Shown here: piece by piece, positions 1 to 5,527 of the stretch
How the letters are laid out: every line of letters begins with the position of its first letter
Numbering within the stretch: position 1 is the first letter of the stretch
Assembly (NCBI GenBank): GCA_016762975.1
Contig: JAESUV010000001.1
Location: 11,563 to 17,409 of the forward strand
DNA from: Gammaproteobacteria bacterium
GTDB lineage: Bacteria; Pseudomonadota; Gammaproteobacteria; Pseudomonadales; Pseudohongiellaceae
Reading direction: 5' to 3'
Length of the DNA: 5,847 nucleotides
Made by a program: the position numbers and the translations under genes
The notes under the pieces: generated by a model
Seen by the model: the letters and a program-made list of their open reading frames with translations, nothing else
What the model was told of the DNA's origin: nothing
The model's database searches: none

Positions 1-392
1 TGATTCTGCAACGCGTTGCCCAAGTTGTTATACGTCTCGGCGAAGTCCGGCTTGATCGCGAGCGCGCGTTGAAAGGCGGTGATAGCCTCGTCGAGCTTGT
101 CTTGATTCTGCAATGCGCTGCCCAAGTTGCTGTGTGCCTTGGCGAAGTTCGGCTTGATCGCGAGTGCACGCTGATAGGCGGTGATGGCCTCGTCGAGCTT
201 GCCTTGATTCTGCAACGCGCTGCCCAAGTTGATGTGTGCCTCGGCGAAGTCCGGCTTGATCGCGAGTGCGTGTTGAAAGGCGGTGATGGCCTCATCGAGC
301 TTGCCCTGATCCTTCCACACGTTGCCCATGTTGTTGTGCGCCTCGGCGAAGTCCGGCTTGATCGCAAGCGCGTGCTGAAAGGCGGCGATGGC
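1..392. repeat. Tandem 102-bp DNA repeats encoding TPR units
   Basis: Units begin at 1, 103, 205 and 307, each starting TGAT(T/C)CT and then C(A/G)(A/C)GTTG-type sequence; the fourth keeps the pattern only to about 392. The period is exactly 102 bp, or 34 codons, matching one TPR. The DNA is nearly identical, not only the protein, which points to recent unit duplication or gene conversion. The array continues past the left edge. Confidence 0.85.
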
Positions 393-737
393 TTGAACAT
401 TGCAACCAATCCTTGCGCTTGATGCCCCAAGAATATTCCAAAGAACAATTGAACCGGGATATTGTCCGACCAGCGCTTCCGCTTGCTTTGCCGCTTCTAC
501 AAATTGACCTTGATTATAGAGCGCGGTCAACGCGTTGATCTGATCTTGCGGCGGATTGTGTGTCGAACTTTTGGTTTCCTTTGAGCGATCAAGTTCTGCG
601 AGTGCTTTTCGCGCACGCACGTTATTCGGAAAGGCATCGAGAACCGACTTATATAATGCACGCGCTTGCTCGATTTCTCCCTTCCGCTTATGCGACTTCG
701 CACGCATCAGCGTCTTATCCACTGTCAACTTTACCAT
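1..737 (-). CDS. Tetratricopeptide-repeat protein, N-terminal part (runs off left edge)
   Basis: The minus-strand frame is open from 797 to the window edge, giving 245 visible residues from ATG 737 (MVKLTVDKTLMRAKSHKRKG...). The lead of about 120 residues is helical and contains a degenerate TPR-like stretch (LWNILGASSARIG...AIAAFQHALAIKP, about 99-128). Regular 34-residue TPR units follow at about 131-164, 165-198, 199-232 and 233 onward, each with the pattern A-x-A-H-x-N-x-G...LDEAI-A-F/Y-x-x-ALAIKP. TPRs form protein-binding superhelices. This N-terminus resembles Rhodobacteraceae TPR proteins that often carry a C-terminal sulfotransferase or glycosyltransferase domain; that end lies outside the window, so the catalytic role is unknown. 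The Shine-Dalgarno match before ATG 737 is poor (GGGA about 14 nt upstream). GTG 764 or ATG 707 are alternative starts. It lies 312 bp downstream of the relaxase on the same strand and is probably plasmid cargo. The TPR call is firm; the full product is not. Confidence 0.85.
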   Translation of the reverse strand, partial: MVKLTVDKTLMRAKSHKRKGEIEQARALYKSVLDAFPNNVRARKALAELDRSKETKSSTHNPPQDQINALTALYNQGQFVEAAKQAEALVGQYPGSIVLWNILGASSARIGCNVQAIAAFQHALAIKPDFAEAHNNMGNVWKDQGKLDEAITAFQHALAIKPDFAEAHINLGSALQNQGKLDEAITAYQRALAIKPNFAKAHSNLGSALQNQDKLDEAITAFQRALAIKPDFAETYNNLGNALQN

Positions 738-1049
738 CGCGCCGCTCGAATCCCACTTTTTCACTTTAATTCTGAAATCCCGAAAGCCGTTATGGCACTA
801 AGTAAATCCGAAACCCTTCGCGGAGTGCCGCATGTAACCTTACGGCATGACCCCAGAATTGCAATCCGAATTGGTGCCTCGCTAAAATTGATGTATGTAA
901 ACCAATAACTCAATCGCCAATGTGGCCTTGGACGCGTCGACGGGTCCCATGCTACGCTACGGTGTTCACACCAAGGATTTCTCGGGTTCCCGTCCTCCAT
1001 GAACATTAATGACATATTTTAAAGAGACAAGGATTTGGCCCCAGATACC
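738..1049. other. Intergenic region with three short palindromes, no convincing gene
   Basis: This 312-bp gap separates the relaxase stop from the TPR gene start. A minus-strand 84-codon frame (1015-761) is open, but its composition does not look coding and I recognise nothing in it. Within 65 bp there are three inverted repeats: 930-947 (GGAC-G-CGTCGACG-G-GTCC, one mismatched pair), 961-972 (GGTGT-TC-ACACC) and 983-992 (CGGG-TT-CCCG). None has a T-tract on the minus strand that would make a clear intrinsic terminator for the relaxase transcript. No clear promoter for the TPR gene was found. Confidence 0.5.
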
Positions 1050-2144
1050 CTACAATTCCAGCCCATCATCCAGTCCTCGACCTCTTGCCGTGTCCCGTTC
1101 TTTCTCCAGATCTTTCCCAGGCTCTTCATTGTGAGCGGCTCTTTCCCTACCGAGCACGTTTTCCAACCGCTCCCTGATCTGTTCGGAATCCTGCTGCGCC
1201 CTATCTTTACCGGCTGCCGTGCGCAACGCCGCCAACCCAGCCGACACCCGCCCTTGCCCTTCGTCGCGGGCCAATCCATAGGTTTCGCGTGCCAACTCTA
1301 ACCGTTCCCGAACCTCGGCAAATAACTCCCGCGCCTGACGGGCGGCATGCACCGCCCTGCCCCGTTCCGTGACCGGCTCGTAGTCCCGCCCTTCAACTGC
1401 CGCCATGCGTATTTCACGCCGTTCCATCGCGTTGGCCGCTGGCCCCAGCTTCAGCTCCGGAGCACGATCCAACTCCTCAGCGCTCATCTCGTCACCCCTG
1501 CTCAGCGCAGCGATGCGCTGCGCCTCCAGCGATCTGTGATCCACTTGGCTGATCTCGCCCGCGTCCAGTCCCTGCGCCCGCCCTGCGCGCTCAAGGGCTG
1601 CGTTCTGCATTTCAGCCCAGACGCCGCGCATCTGCTCGATCTCGACACCGCCGGTCTTTGCCGCATCGAGCACGCGGGTTTTGTCGGTCAAACCGACCTC
1701 GGACATTACCCGCGTTGTGGTCAGAATATGGGCGTGGTGATTGCGCTGATCACCTTCGCGGTGCGGCGCATGGATCGCCACATCTGCCACAACACCATAG
1801 CGGTCCACCAACGTCTGGGCGAAGTCGCGGGCAATCTGCGACCGGTCCTGATCGCTGACCTCTGACGGCAGAGCCAGTTCCCACTCGCGGGCCGTAACGG
1901 AGTTGCGTCGGGTCTCGCGCGCCTCGGCGGCATTCCAAAGTGCGGCCCGGTCCTGTACCCAGGACGGCGTATCATCAGGTGCCAAAATGAACGTCTCCGC
2001 AATGCCCTGCTTGGCGGTGTAGTCATGCACCCGGCCCTCCCGTTCACAGGCGATGCTTTCACCCGAACGATAGGCAGCTGATGCCGTCGCCGACTGCCCG
2101 GCGCTGCGTTTGACGGTTTTGACTGAGAGGTGATAACTCGCCAT
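1050..2144 (-). CDS. mobA: MobQ-type relaxase (MobA/MobL family)
   Basis: This 364-residue protein is the DNA-nicking transesterase that starts conjugative transfer. The N-terminus, MASYHLSVKTVKRSAGQSA, follows the RSF1010 MobA pattern (xIYHLxxKxxxRSxGxSA). The likely catalytic tyrosine is Tyr25 in AAYRSGE. The metal-binding histidine motif is seen as AIHAPHREGDQRNHHAHIL: His125/His128 and the NHHAH cluster, His136, 137 and 139. The relaxase domain occupies about residues 1-200. The remainder is charged and rich in E, R and A (helical, possibly coiled coil), with no primase or helicase motif, so it is much shorter than Ti TraA or RSF1010 MobA. Start choice: GGAGAGGA (2158-2151) lies 6 nt upstream of ATG 2144. 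It is transcribed away from oriT and divergently from traD-traG, as expected for a transfer region that may be self-repressed by relaxase binding (inference). The family call is firm. Confidence 0.95.
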   Translation of the reverse strand: MASYHLSVKTVKRSAGQSATASAAYRSGESIACEREGRVHDYTAKQGIAETFILAPDDTPSWVQDRAALWNAAEARETRRNSVTAREWELALPSEVSDQDRSQIARDFAQTLVDRYGVVADVAIHAPHREGDQRNHHAHILTTTRVMSEVGLTDKTRVLDAAKTGGVEIEQMRGVWAEMQNAALERAGRAQGLDAGEISQVDHRSLEAQRIAALSRGDEMSAEELDRAPELKLGPAANAMERREIRMAAVEGRDYEPVTERGRAVHAARQARELFAEVRERLELARETYGLARDEGQGRVSAGLAALRTAAGKDRAQQDSEQIRERLENVLGRERAAHNEEPGKDLEKERDTARGRGLDDGLEL

Positions 2145-2147
2145 GCG

Positions 2148-2573
2148 CTATCCTCTCCGTAGGCCAGAATGTGCGACGCAAACACCGCCGATAACCGCCA
2201 GGCGATGCGCCTTTTGCTCTGCCCGGTACTCACCCTGCCCGGCCTCTTGTCGGGCGAGATAATGAGGGGTGAGCGCTGCGGTTTTCCGGATAAGCACCGC
2301 GCGGTAAACCTGTCTTGGAACTGGGCCGCATGGCTGTTCATTCCCAGACAGCCAGTGGCACAAAGACGCCAGAAGAGCCCGCACCGACAAGGTGTCTGGA
2401 TCATCCTGTCGGCGGATGTCCTCGGCGCGCGGCCCACCTGCCCAAGGTGGTCCCTGAGGGTTTGGGAGAGCGGACAGCATCTCCCATTTCGATGCGCATA
2501 GCAGCGAACGGGTTGGCCATCGGTTGGGGCTTTTTCCCAAGAAGATCGTGCGCAAATCTCGGAGAGTTTGCAT
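2148..2573 (-). CDS. Doubtful small ORF between oriT and relaxase
   Basis: A 141-codon minus-strand frame runs from an ATG inside the oriT core (2573) to a TAG whose last base is 3 nt before the relaxase ATG, a spacing that would allow translational coupling. The product (MQTLRDLRTIFLGKSPNR... to ...VCVAHSGLRRG) matches no family I know and has no clear motif. Its first third overlaps another minus frame (ATG 2520, MANPFAAMRIEMGDAVRSPK..., stop near 2401) that reads at least as protein-like. This could be a real accessory gene, the frameshifted remains of one, or non-coding transfer-control DNA. An internal ATG at 2480 is an alternative start. Kept at low confidence because of its position in a putative mobA leader. 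Confidence 0.25.
   Translation of the reverse strand: MQTLRDLRTIFLGKSPNRWPTRSLLCASKWEMLSALPNPQGPPWAGGPRAEDIRRQDDPDTLSVRALLASLCHWLSGNEQPCGPVPRQVYRAVLIRKTAALTPHYLARQEAGQGEYRAEQKAHRLAVIGGVCVAHSGLRRG
2524..2540. repeat. Small inverted repeat left of oriT
   Basis: TTGGG (2524-2528) and CCCAA (2536-2540) are separated by 7 nt including a T5 run. It sits just upstream of the oriT inverted repeat and could be an extra relaxosome structure. The stem is only 5 bp, so this may be chance. Confidence 0.3.
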
Positions 2574-2584
2574 AAGTGCGCCCT
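2552..2584 (+). other. oriT: Origin of transfer (oriT), RSF1010/MobQ-like nic region
   Basis: The sequence TAAGTGCGCCCT at 2573-2584 matches the core nic sequence I recall for RSF1010/R1162 oriT. Directly 5' of it, 2552-2571 is an imperfect inverted repeat (GCAAA-TCTC, then GAGAGTTTGC, one bulged base). This is the same order as in RSF1010, where an inverted repeat precedes the core and is the relaxase recognition hairpin. By analogy the plus strand is cut between G2580 and C2581, and traD-traG-repA would enter the recipient first with mobA last. Position between a divergent MobQ relaxase and traD/traG supports the call. The cut site itself is inferred from homology. Confidence 0.85.
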
Positions 2585-2674
2585 TGTCTTATTCTAAGAA
2601 CACAGGTAATCAATTAGAGGCGCGTTAGTCAACAACATTTCAACCTAAATTATTTGTAAGACAGGAGTAACAAT

Positions 2675-2974
2675 TTGGCAGAAACAGAACTGGAACGCGC
2701 AGAGAAGCGCTATGCTCAGGCCAAGGCCCGCCTTCAGGGTATTCGGAATCGAGAAACTGTCAAACAGCGTAAACTGGATACGCGGCGCAAGGTCATTCTT
2801 GGAGGGGCGCTTCTGGATTTGGCAGGTCGGGATGATACCGCTGCGGCGATGGTTGACCGGCTGCTGCGCAATCTTCCCCGCGCGCAGGACCTCAAAGCCT
2901 TTGAAGGATGGCAAAGAACGTCCCCCGGCAATACGACCTCCTCTGTTCCGCCTGAGGCGAGCGACACTCGATGA
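2675..2974 (+). CDS. traD: TraD-like conjugal transfer accessory protein
   Basis: This 99-residue basic protein resembles the small TraD encoded beside TraG in Ti-plasmid transfer regions; it is unrelated to the F-plasmid coupling protein of the same name. Residues 3-33 form a charged, coiled-coil-like helix (ELERAEKRYAQAKARLQ...). Residues 34-52 carry the family-like block KLDTRRKVILGGALLDLAG, followed by a short helix (AAAMVDRLLRNL) and a polar tail. A relaxosome or DNA-binding helper role is expected from the family and from its position next to oriT, but not proven. The start is TTG: no in-frame ATG lies nearby, and AGGAG at 2663-2667 is 7 nt upstream. The stop overlaps the traG start (ATGA, 2971-2974), so the two are probably translationally coupled. 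I found no strong promoter in 2585-2660. Confidence 0.85.
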   Translation: MAETELERAEKRYAQAKARLQGIRNRETVKQRKLDTRRKVILGGALLDLAGRDDTAAAMVDRLLRNLPRAQDLKAFEGWQRTSPGNTTSSVPPEASDTR

Positions 2975-4680
2975 AGGCATTACAGTTTGTGGGCCGTGCC
3001 TTTCTTATTCTGGTGCGCATGGGGGCTGCCATCGTCTCTGGCGTGATCACTATGCCCATCCGGTTGTTTCAACTCGCGGTTCTTTTGGCACTGGCAACCA
3101 TTGTCGGCTTTCTGGTCACCGGAGTTCTGAACTGGCTGATTTTTGAGACCCTGGCTAAAGCCCCACTCGATGATCTGCGCCAGCTTGCGGTTCTGGTATT
3201 CACCACTGGCTGCCTCTGGGCATTGGCCGGGTTCGCCTGGGCGGTGCGTAATGGCCTGATTGATCTTTCCAATGCAACCAGCCACGGCTCGGCCCGGTTT
3301 GCGAGCAAGAAAGAACTTGCGGCTCTGGAGAAAGGCGACGGCCTGCTGATCGGGCGCAATCCGAATACCGGGCGGCTCTTGCACTACGGCGGCCTTGCAC
3401 ATCTGCTGACCCTTGCCCCGACACGGGCGGGCAAGGGCGTCGGCACGGTTATTCCCAACCTGCTGCTAGCGGAGAGATCGGTGCTGGTGATTGACCCCAA
3501 AGGCGAGAACGCAAGGATCACCGAGGACGCACGGCGGCGTTACGGCGATGTGCATGTGCTTGATCCGTTCGAGGTCACCGGCCTGCCCTCCTCGGCCTAC
3601 AATCCGCTGGACCGGCTCACGGCGAACAGCCCTGATCTCGGCGAAGATGCCGCCTCTCTGGCTGAGGCGCTGGTCATGGACGCACCGGGCCAGTCAGGCG
3701 ATGCCCATTGGAATGACGAAGCCAAGGCACTGCTTTCGGGGCTGATCATGTTTTGCGTCTGCCACGAGGATGCTGACCGCCGCACGCTGGCCTCGGTCCG
3801 CGAGTACCTCACCCTGCCCCCGGACAAGCTGCACACCCTGATGGAACTGATGCAGGACAGCGATGCGGCAAGCGGGCTGATTGCCCGCGCCGCAAACCGG
3901 TTTCTCGGCAAGGCCGAGCGCGAAGCCGCCTCGGTTCTGTCCGGTGCGCAGCGCCATACGCATTTTCTGGACAGCCCGCGCATCGCAAAGGTCATGGCCC
4001 GCTCGGATTTCCACTTTGCCGATCTGCGCCACCGGATCACCTCAGTGTTTCTGGTACTGCCGCCCAACCGCATGGACGCCTACAGCCGCTGGCTGCGTCT
4101 TCTGGTCTCTCAGGCGCTCCAGGACATCGCACGGGACGCAGAAGTGTCAGCGACACCGGCACAGACCTCTCCTGCCGTCTCAGAGCGGTCACAACAGCCT
4201 CAGAAGCGTCTTGATGGCTCAACGCTGTTCCTTCTGGATGAGTTTGCCGCCCTTGGCCGTCTGGAGGCTGTGGAACGCGCCATGGGGCTGATGGCAGGCT
4301 ATGGGATGCAGCTCTGGCCCATTCTGCAAGATATGAGCCAGCTGAAGGACCTCTACGGTGCACGGGCAGGCACATTTATCGCCAATGCCGGGGTGCAACA
4401 GGTGTTTGGGGTGAATGATTTTGAAACTGCCAGATGGCTGAGCCAGATGATGGGCAAGCAAACCACCCGCTATCAGACAGAAAGCCACCGTGATGGCACT
4501 GAGGTCTCGACCTCTCACAATGTCACGGGTCGCGATCTGATGACGCCCGATGAGATCATGCAACTGCCAGAGCATATTCAGCTTCTGCGCATTCAGGGCC
4601 AACCAACCGCCCTGGCGCAAAAGCTGCGCTACTACGACGAGCCGGAATTTACCGGGCTGTTTGAGCCACAAAACCAGTAA
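2971..4680 (+). CDS. traG: TraG/VirD4-type coupling protein
   Basis: This 569-residue inner-membrane ATPase links the relaxosome to a type IV secretion channel. The N-terminus has hydrophobic segments at about 7-27, 32-58 and 71-92, giving the usual TraG membrane anchor. Walker A is LAPTRAGKGVG (Lys155 in the P-loop), followed by the family block VLVIDPKGEN (171-180). Walker B is LFLLDEFAALG, with Asp423 and Glu424. The downstream QDMSQLKDLYG segment (from Gln453) and the C-terminal DLMTPDEIMQLP segment are also typical of the family. A polar Ser/Gln/Pro insertion at about 388-415 separates the central domain from Walker B. It is somewhat shorter than Ti TraG, with all core motifs intact. It overlaps traD by 4 bp and is followed 12 bp later by the membrane-protein gene, so the three likely form one operon. 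No channel genes are in the window. Confidence 0.95.
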   Translation: MKALQFVGRAFLILVRMGAAIVSGVITMPIRLFQLAVLLALATIVGFLVTGVLNWLIFETLAKAPLDDLRQLAVLVFTTGCLWALAGFAWAVRNGLIDLSNATSHGSARFASKKELAALEKGDGLLIGRNPNTGRLLHYGGLAHLLTLAPTRAGKGVGTVIPNLLLAERSVLVIDPKGENARITEDARRRYGDVHVLDPFEVTGLPSSAYNPLDRLTANSPDLGEDAASLAEALVMDAPGQSGDAHWNDEAKALLSGLIMFCVCHEDADRRTLASVREYLTLPPDKLHTLMELMQDSDAASGLIARAANRFLGKAEREAASVLSGAQRHTHFLDSPRIAKVMARSDFHFADLRHRITSVFLVLPPNRMDAYSRWLRLLVSQALQDIARDAEVSATPAQTSPAVSERSQQPQKRLDGSTLFLLDEFAALGRLEAVERAMGLMAGYGMQLWPILQDMSQLKDLYGARAGTFIANAGVQQVFGVNDFETARWLSQMMGKQTTRYQTESHRDGTEVSTSHNVTGRDLMTPDEIMQLPEHIQLLRIQGQPTALAQKLRYYDEPEFTGLFEPQNQ

Positions 4681-4692
4681 CAAGGACCAAAA

Positions 4693-5241
4693 ATGACAAG
4701 TGATACCGCCTCCCCTGCCCTTCAGGACGCCGAGCTGCGCGAAACCCTTGATCTTCTCAGCACGGTGATTGCCAGTGTGTCTGATCGCGTGGTCAGTCAG
4801 GGCGATCTTCTGGACCGGCTGACCAAAACCGCCGCTGAAACCCGACAGGCCGCGTTTGCGGCACGGTCCCAGACCGATCCGGAGCTTTATGGTGAGATCA
4901 TTGCCGAAACGGTTCAAAGCCAAACCAAGGGCGCATTAGAACGCATCGTCAAAGCTGGAATTCTACTAACGAATGAAACGGAAAAAACCGCCCTTGTTCT
5001 GGAACAGGCAAAAGAAGATAAATGGGCCCTTCTGCGGGATGTACGGGATCGTGAAGAAAAAGCTGATCGGCTGAAACATCTTCTTCCGTGGTTTGTCGCT
5101 GGCGCTGTCGTCCTGGCTTTGGGCCTGACGGTGCTGCTACCTCGTTTCTTAGCCAGCAGCCCTGCCATATGCACAGTCCTTGGGGCTGACTGGACTCGCA
5201 CAACAAGCGGTGTCGATGCCTGTGTGTTTTATTACAGGTGA
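4693..5241 (+). CDS. Small single-pass membrane protein of unknown function, downstream of traG
   Basis: I do not recognise a named family. The 182 residues fall into three parts. Residues 1-130 are soluble, charged and mainly helical, with coiled-coil-like stretches (DAELRETLDLLSTVIASVSD and 95-128). Residues 131-154 form one membrane segment (LPWFVAGAVVLALGLTVLLP). A short tail of 28 residues has two cysteines, Cys160 and Cys177, in the frame C-x5-W-x-[RT]-x6-CVFYYR. This resembles the C-GG-W-C pattern of small exported domains and could form a disulfide. The basic region before the membrane segment and the cysteine tail suggest a cytoplasmic N-terminus and periplasmic C-terminus (inference). 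The start is set by AAGGA at 4682-4686, 6 nt before ATG. Position suggests a transfer role such as a coupling-protein partner or exclusion factor, but nothing in the sequence proves it. Confidence 0.85.
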   Translation: MTSDTASPALQDAELRETLDLLSTVIASVSDRVVSQGDLLDRLTKTAAETRQAAFAARSQTDPELYGEIIAETVQSQTKGALERIVKAGILLTNETEKTALVLEQAKEDKWALLRDVRDREEKADRLKHLLPWFVAGAVVLALGLTVLLPRFLASSPAICTVLGADWTRTTSGVDACVFYYR

Positions 5242-5267
5242 TGATCAGGATTTGCGGTTGCCTTGAG

Positions 5268-5276
5268 TTATCCACA
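5268..5276 (+). promoter_or_regulatory. DnaA box
   Basis: TTATCCACA is an exact match to the strict DnaA-box consensus. It sits 20 bp before an AT-rich region and about 105 bp before the first iteron, the usual arrangement of an iteron plasmid origin in which host DnaA assists the Rep protein. Confidence 0.75.
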
Positions 5277-5284
5277 GGCTACGA

Positions 5285-5370
5285 CAAAATTTGGTAGTGT
5301 TATATATGTGTTAATATATGTGTTACGCCTATTTAGTGTTACATTTTTTTAATTAAGAACAATGGATTAT
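5285..5370. other. AT-rich DNA unwinding region with tandem 12-mers
   Basis: This stretch is strongly AT-rich compared with the rest of the window. It contains an exact tandem 12-mer, ATATATGTGTTA, at 5302-5313 and 5314-5325. The hexamer GTGTTA, which is the reverse complement of the iteron end TAACAC, occurs four times (5297, 5308, 5320, 5336). It lies between the DnaA box and the iterons and is the best candidate for the site where strands open. Confidence 0.65.
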
Positions 5371-5380
5371 AAAAAGACAC

Positions 5381-5527
5381 GGTGTGTAATAACACGTTTA
5401 AAGGTGTGTAATAACACGAATATTGGTGTGTAATAACACGTTTCTCCCTCTGGTGTGTCGTAACACAAAAGAGCTTGACTTGGTGTGTAATAACACAGAA
5501 TTGGAGTGTATGGTGTGTAATAACACG
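5381..5527 (+). repeat. oriV: Six-iteron array of the replication origin
   Basis: Six copies of a 16-bp direct repeat with consensus GGTGTGTAATAACAC(G/A) start at 5381, 5403, 5425, 5452, 5482 and 5512. Five are identical over the first 15 bases; the copy at 5452 has TCGTAACAC in place of TAATAACAC. Start-to-start distances are 22, 22, 27, 30 and 30 bp. A partial copy, GGAGTGTA, lies at 5503-5510. Each repeat has short inverted ends (GTGT...ACAC). These are the expected RepA binding sites for initiation and copy control. The last copy overlaps the repA start, so binding there would also block repA expression. Confidence 0.9.

Noticed and set aside
69..422. Plus-strand repetitive ORF of 117 codons
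   Set aside because: It is the antisense of the TPR array; the minus frame gives canonical TPR residues, and the plus repeats follow from the 102-bp period.
761..1015. Minus-strand ORF of 84 codons between relaxase and TPR gene
   Set aside because: No recognisable motif and a composition rich in Trp, Arg, Pro and Ser that does not look coding. It overlaps the palindrome cluster.
1347..1865. Plus-strand ORF of 172 codons
   Set aside because: It lies entirely opposite the relaxase, whose catalytic motifs fix the minus frame as the coding one.
2584..2612. Promoter for traD with TTGTCT and TAATCA at 17-bp spacing
   Set aside because: The -10 matches the consensus at only two of six positions; a promoter in 2585-2660 is likely but its position is not evident.
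4219..4923. Minus-strand ORF of 234 codons
   Set aside because: It is antisense to the Walker B and C-terminal part of traG and the next gene, both of which have good ribosome sites and motifs.
5475..5501. Promoter for repA with -35 TTGACT at 5475-5480
   Set aside because: The best -10 candidate (CAGAAT, 5496-5501) has only four of six matches and 15-bp spacing, and would start transcription almost at the start codon. Not strong enough to annotate.
5381..5527. Possible CRISPR array
   Set aside because: Repeats are 16 bp with 6-14 bp gaps, next to a DnaA box and a rep gene, so they are iterons; spacers are far too short for CRISPR.
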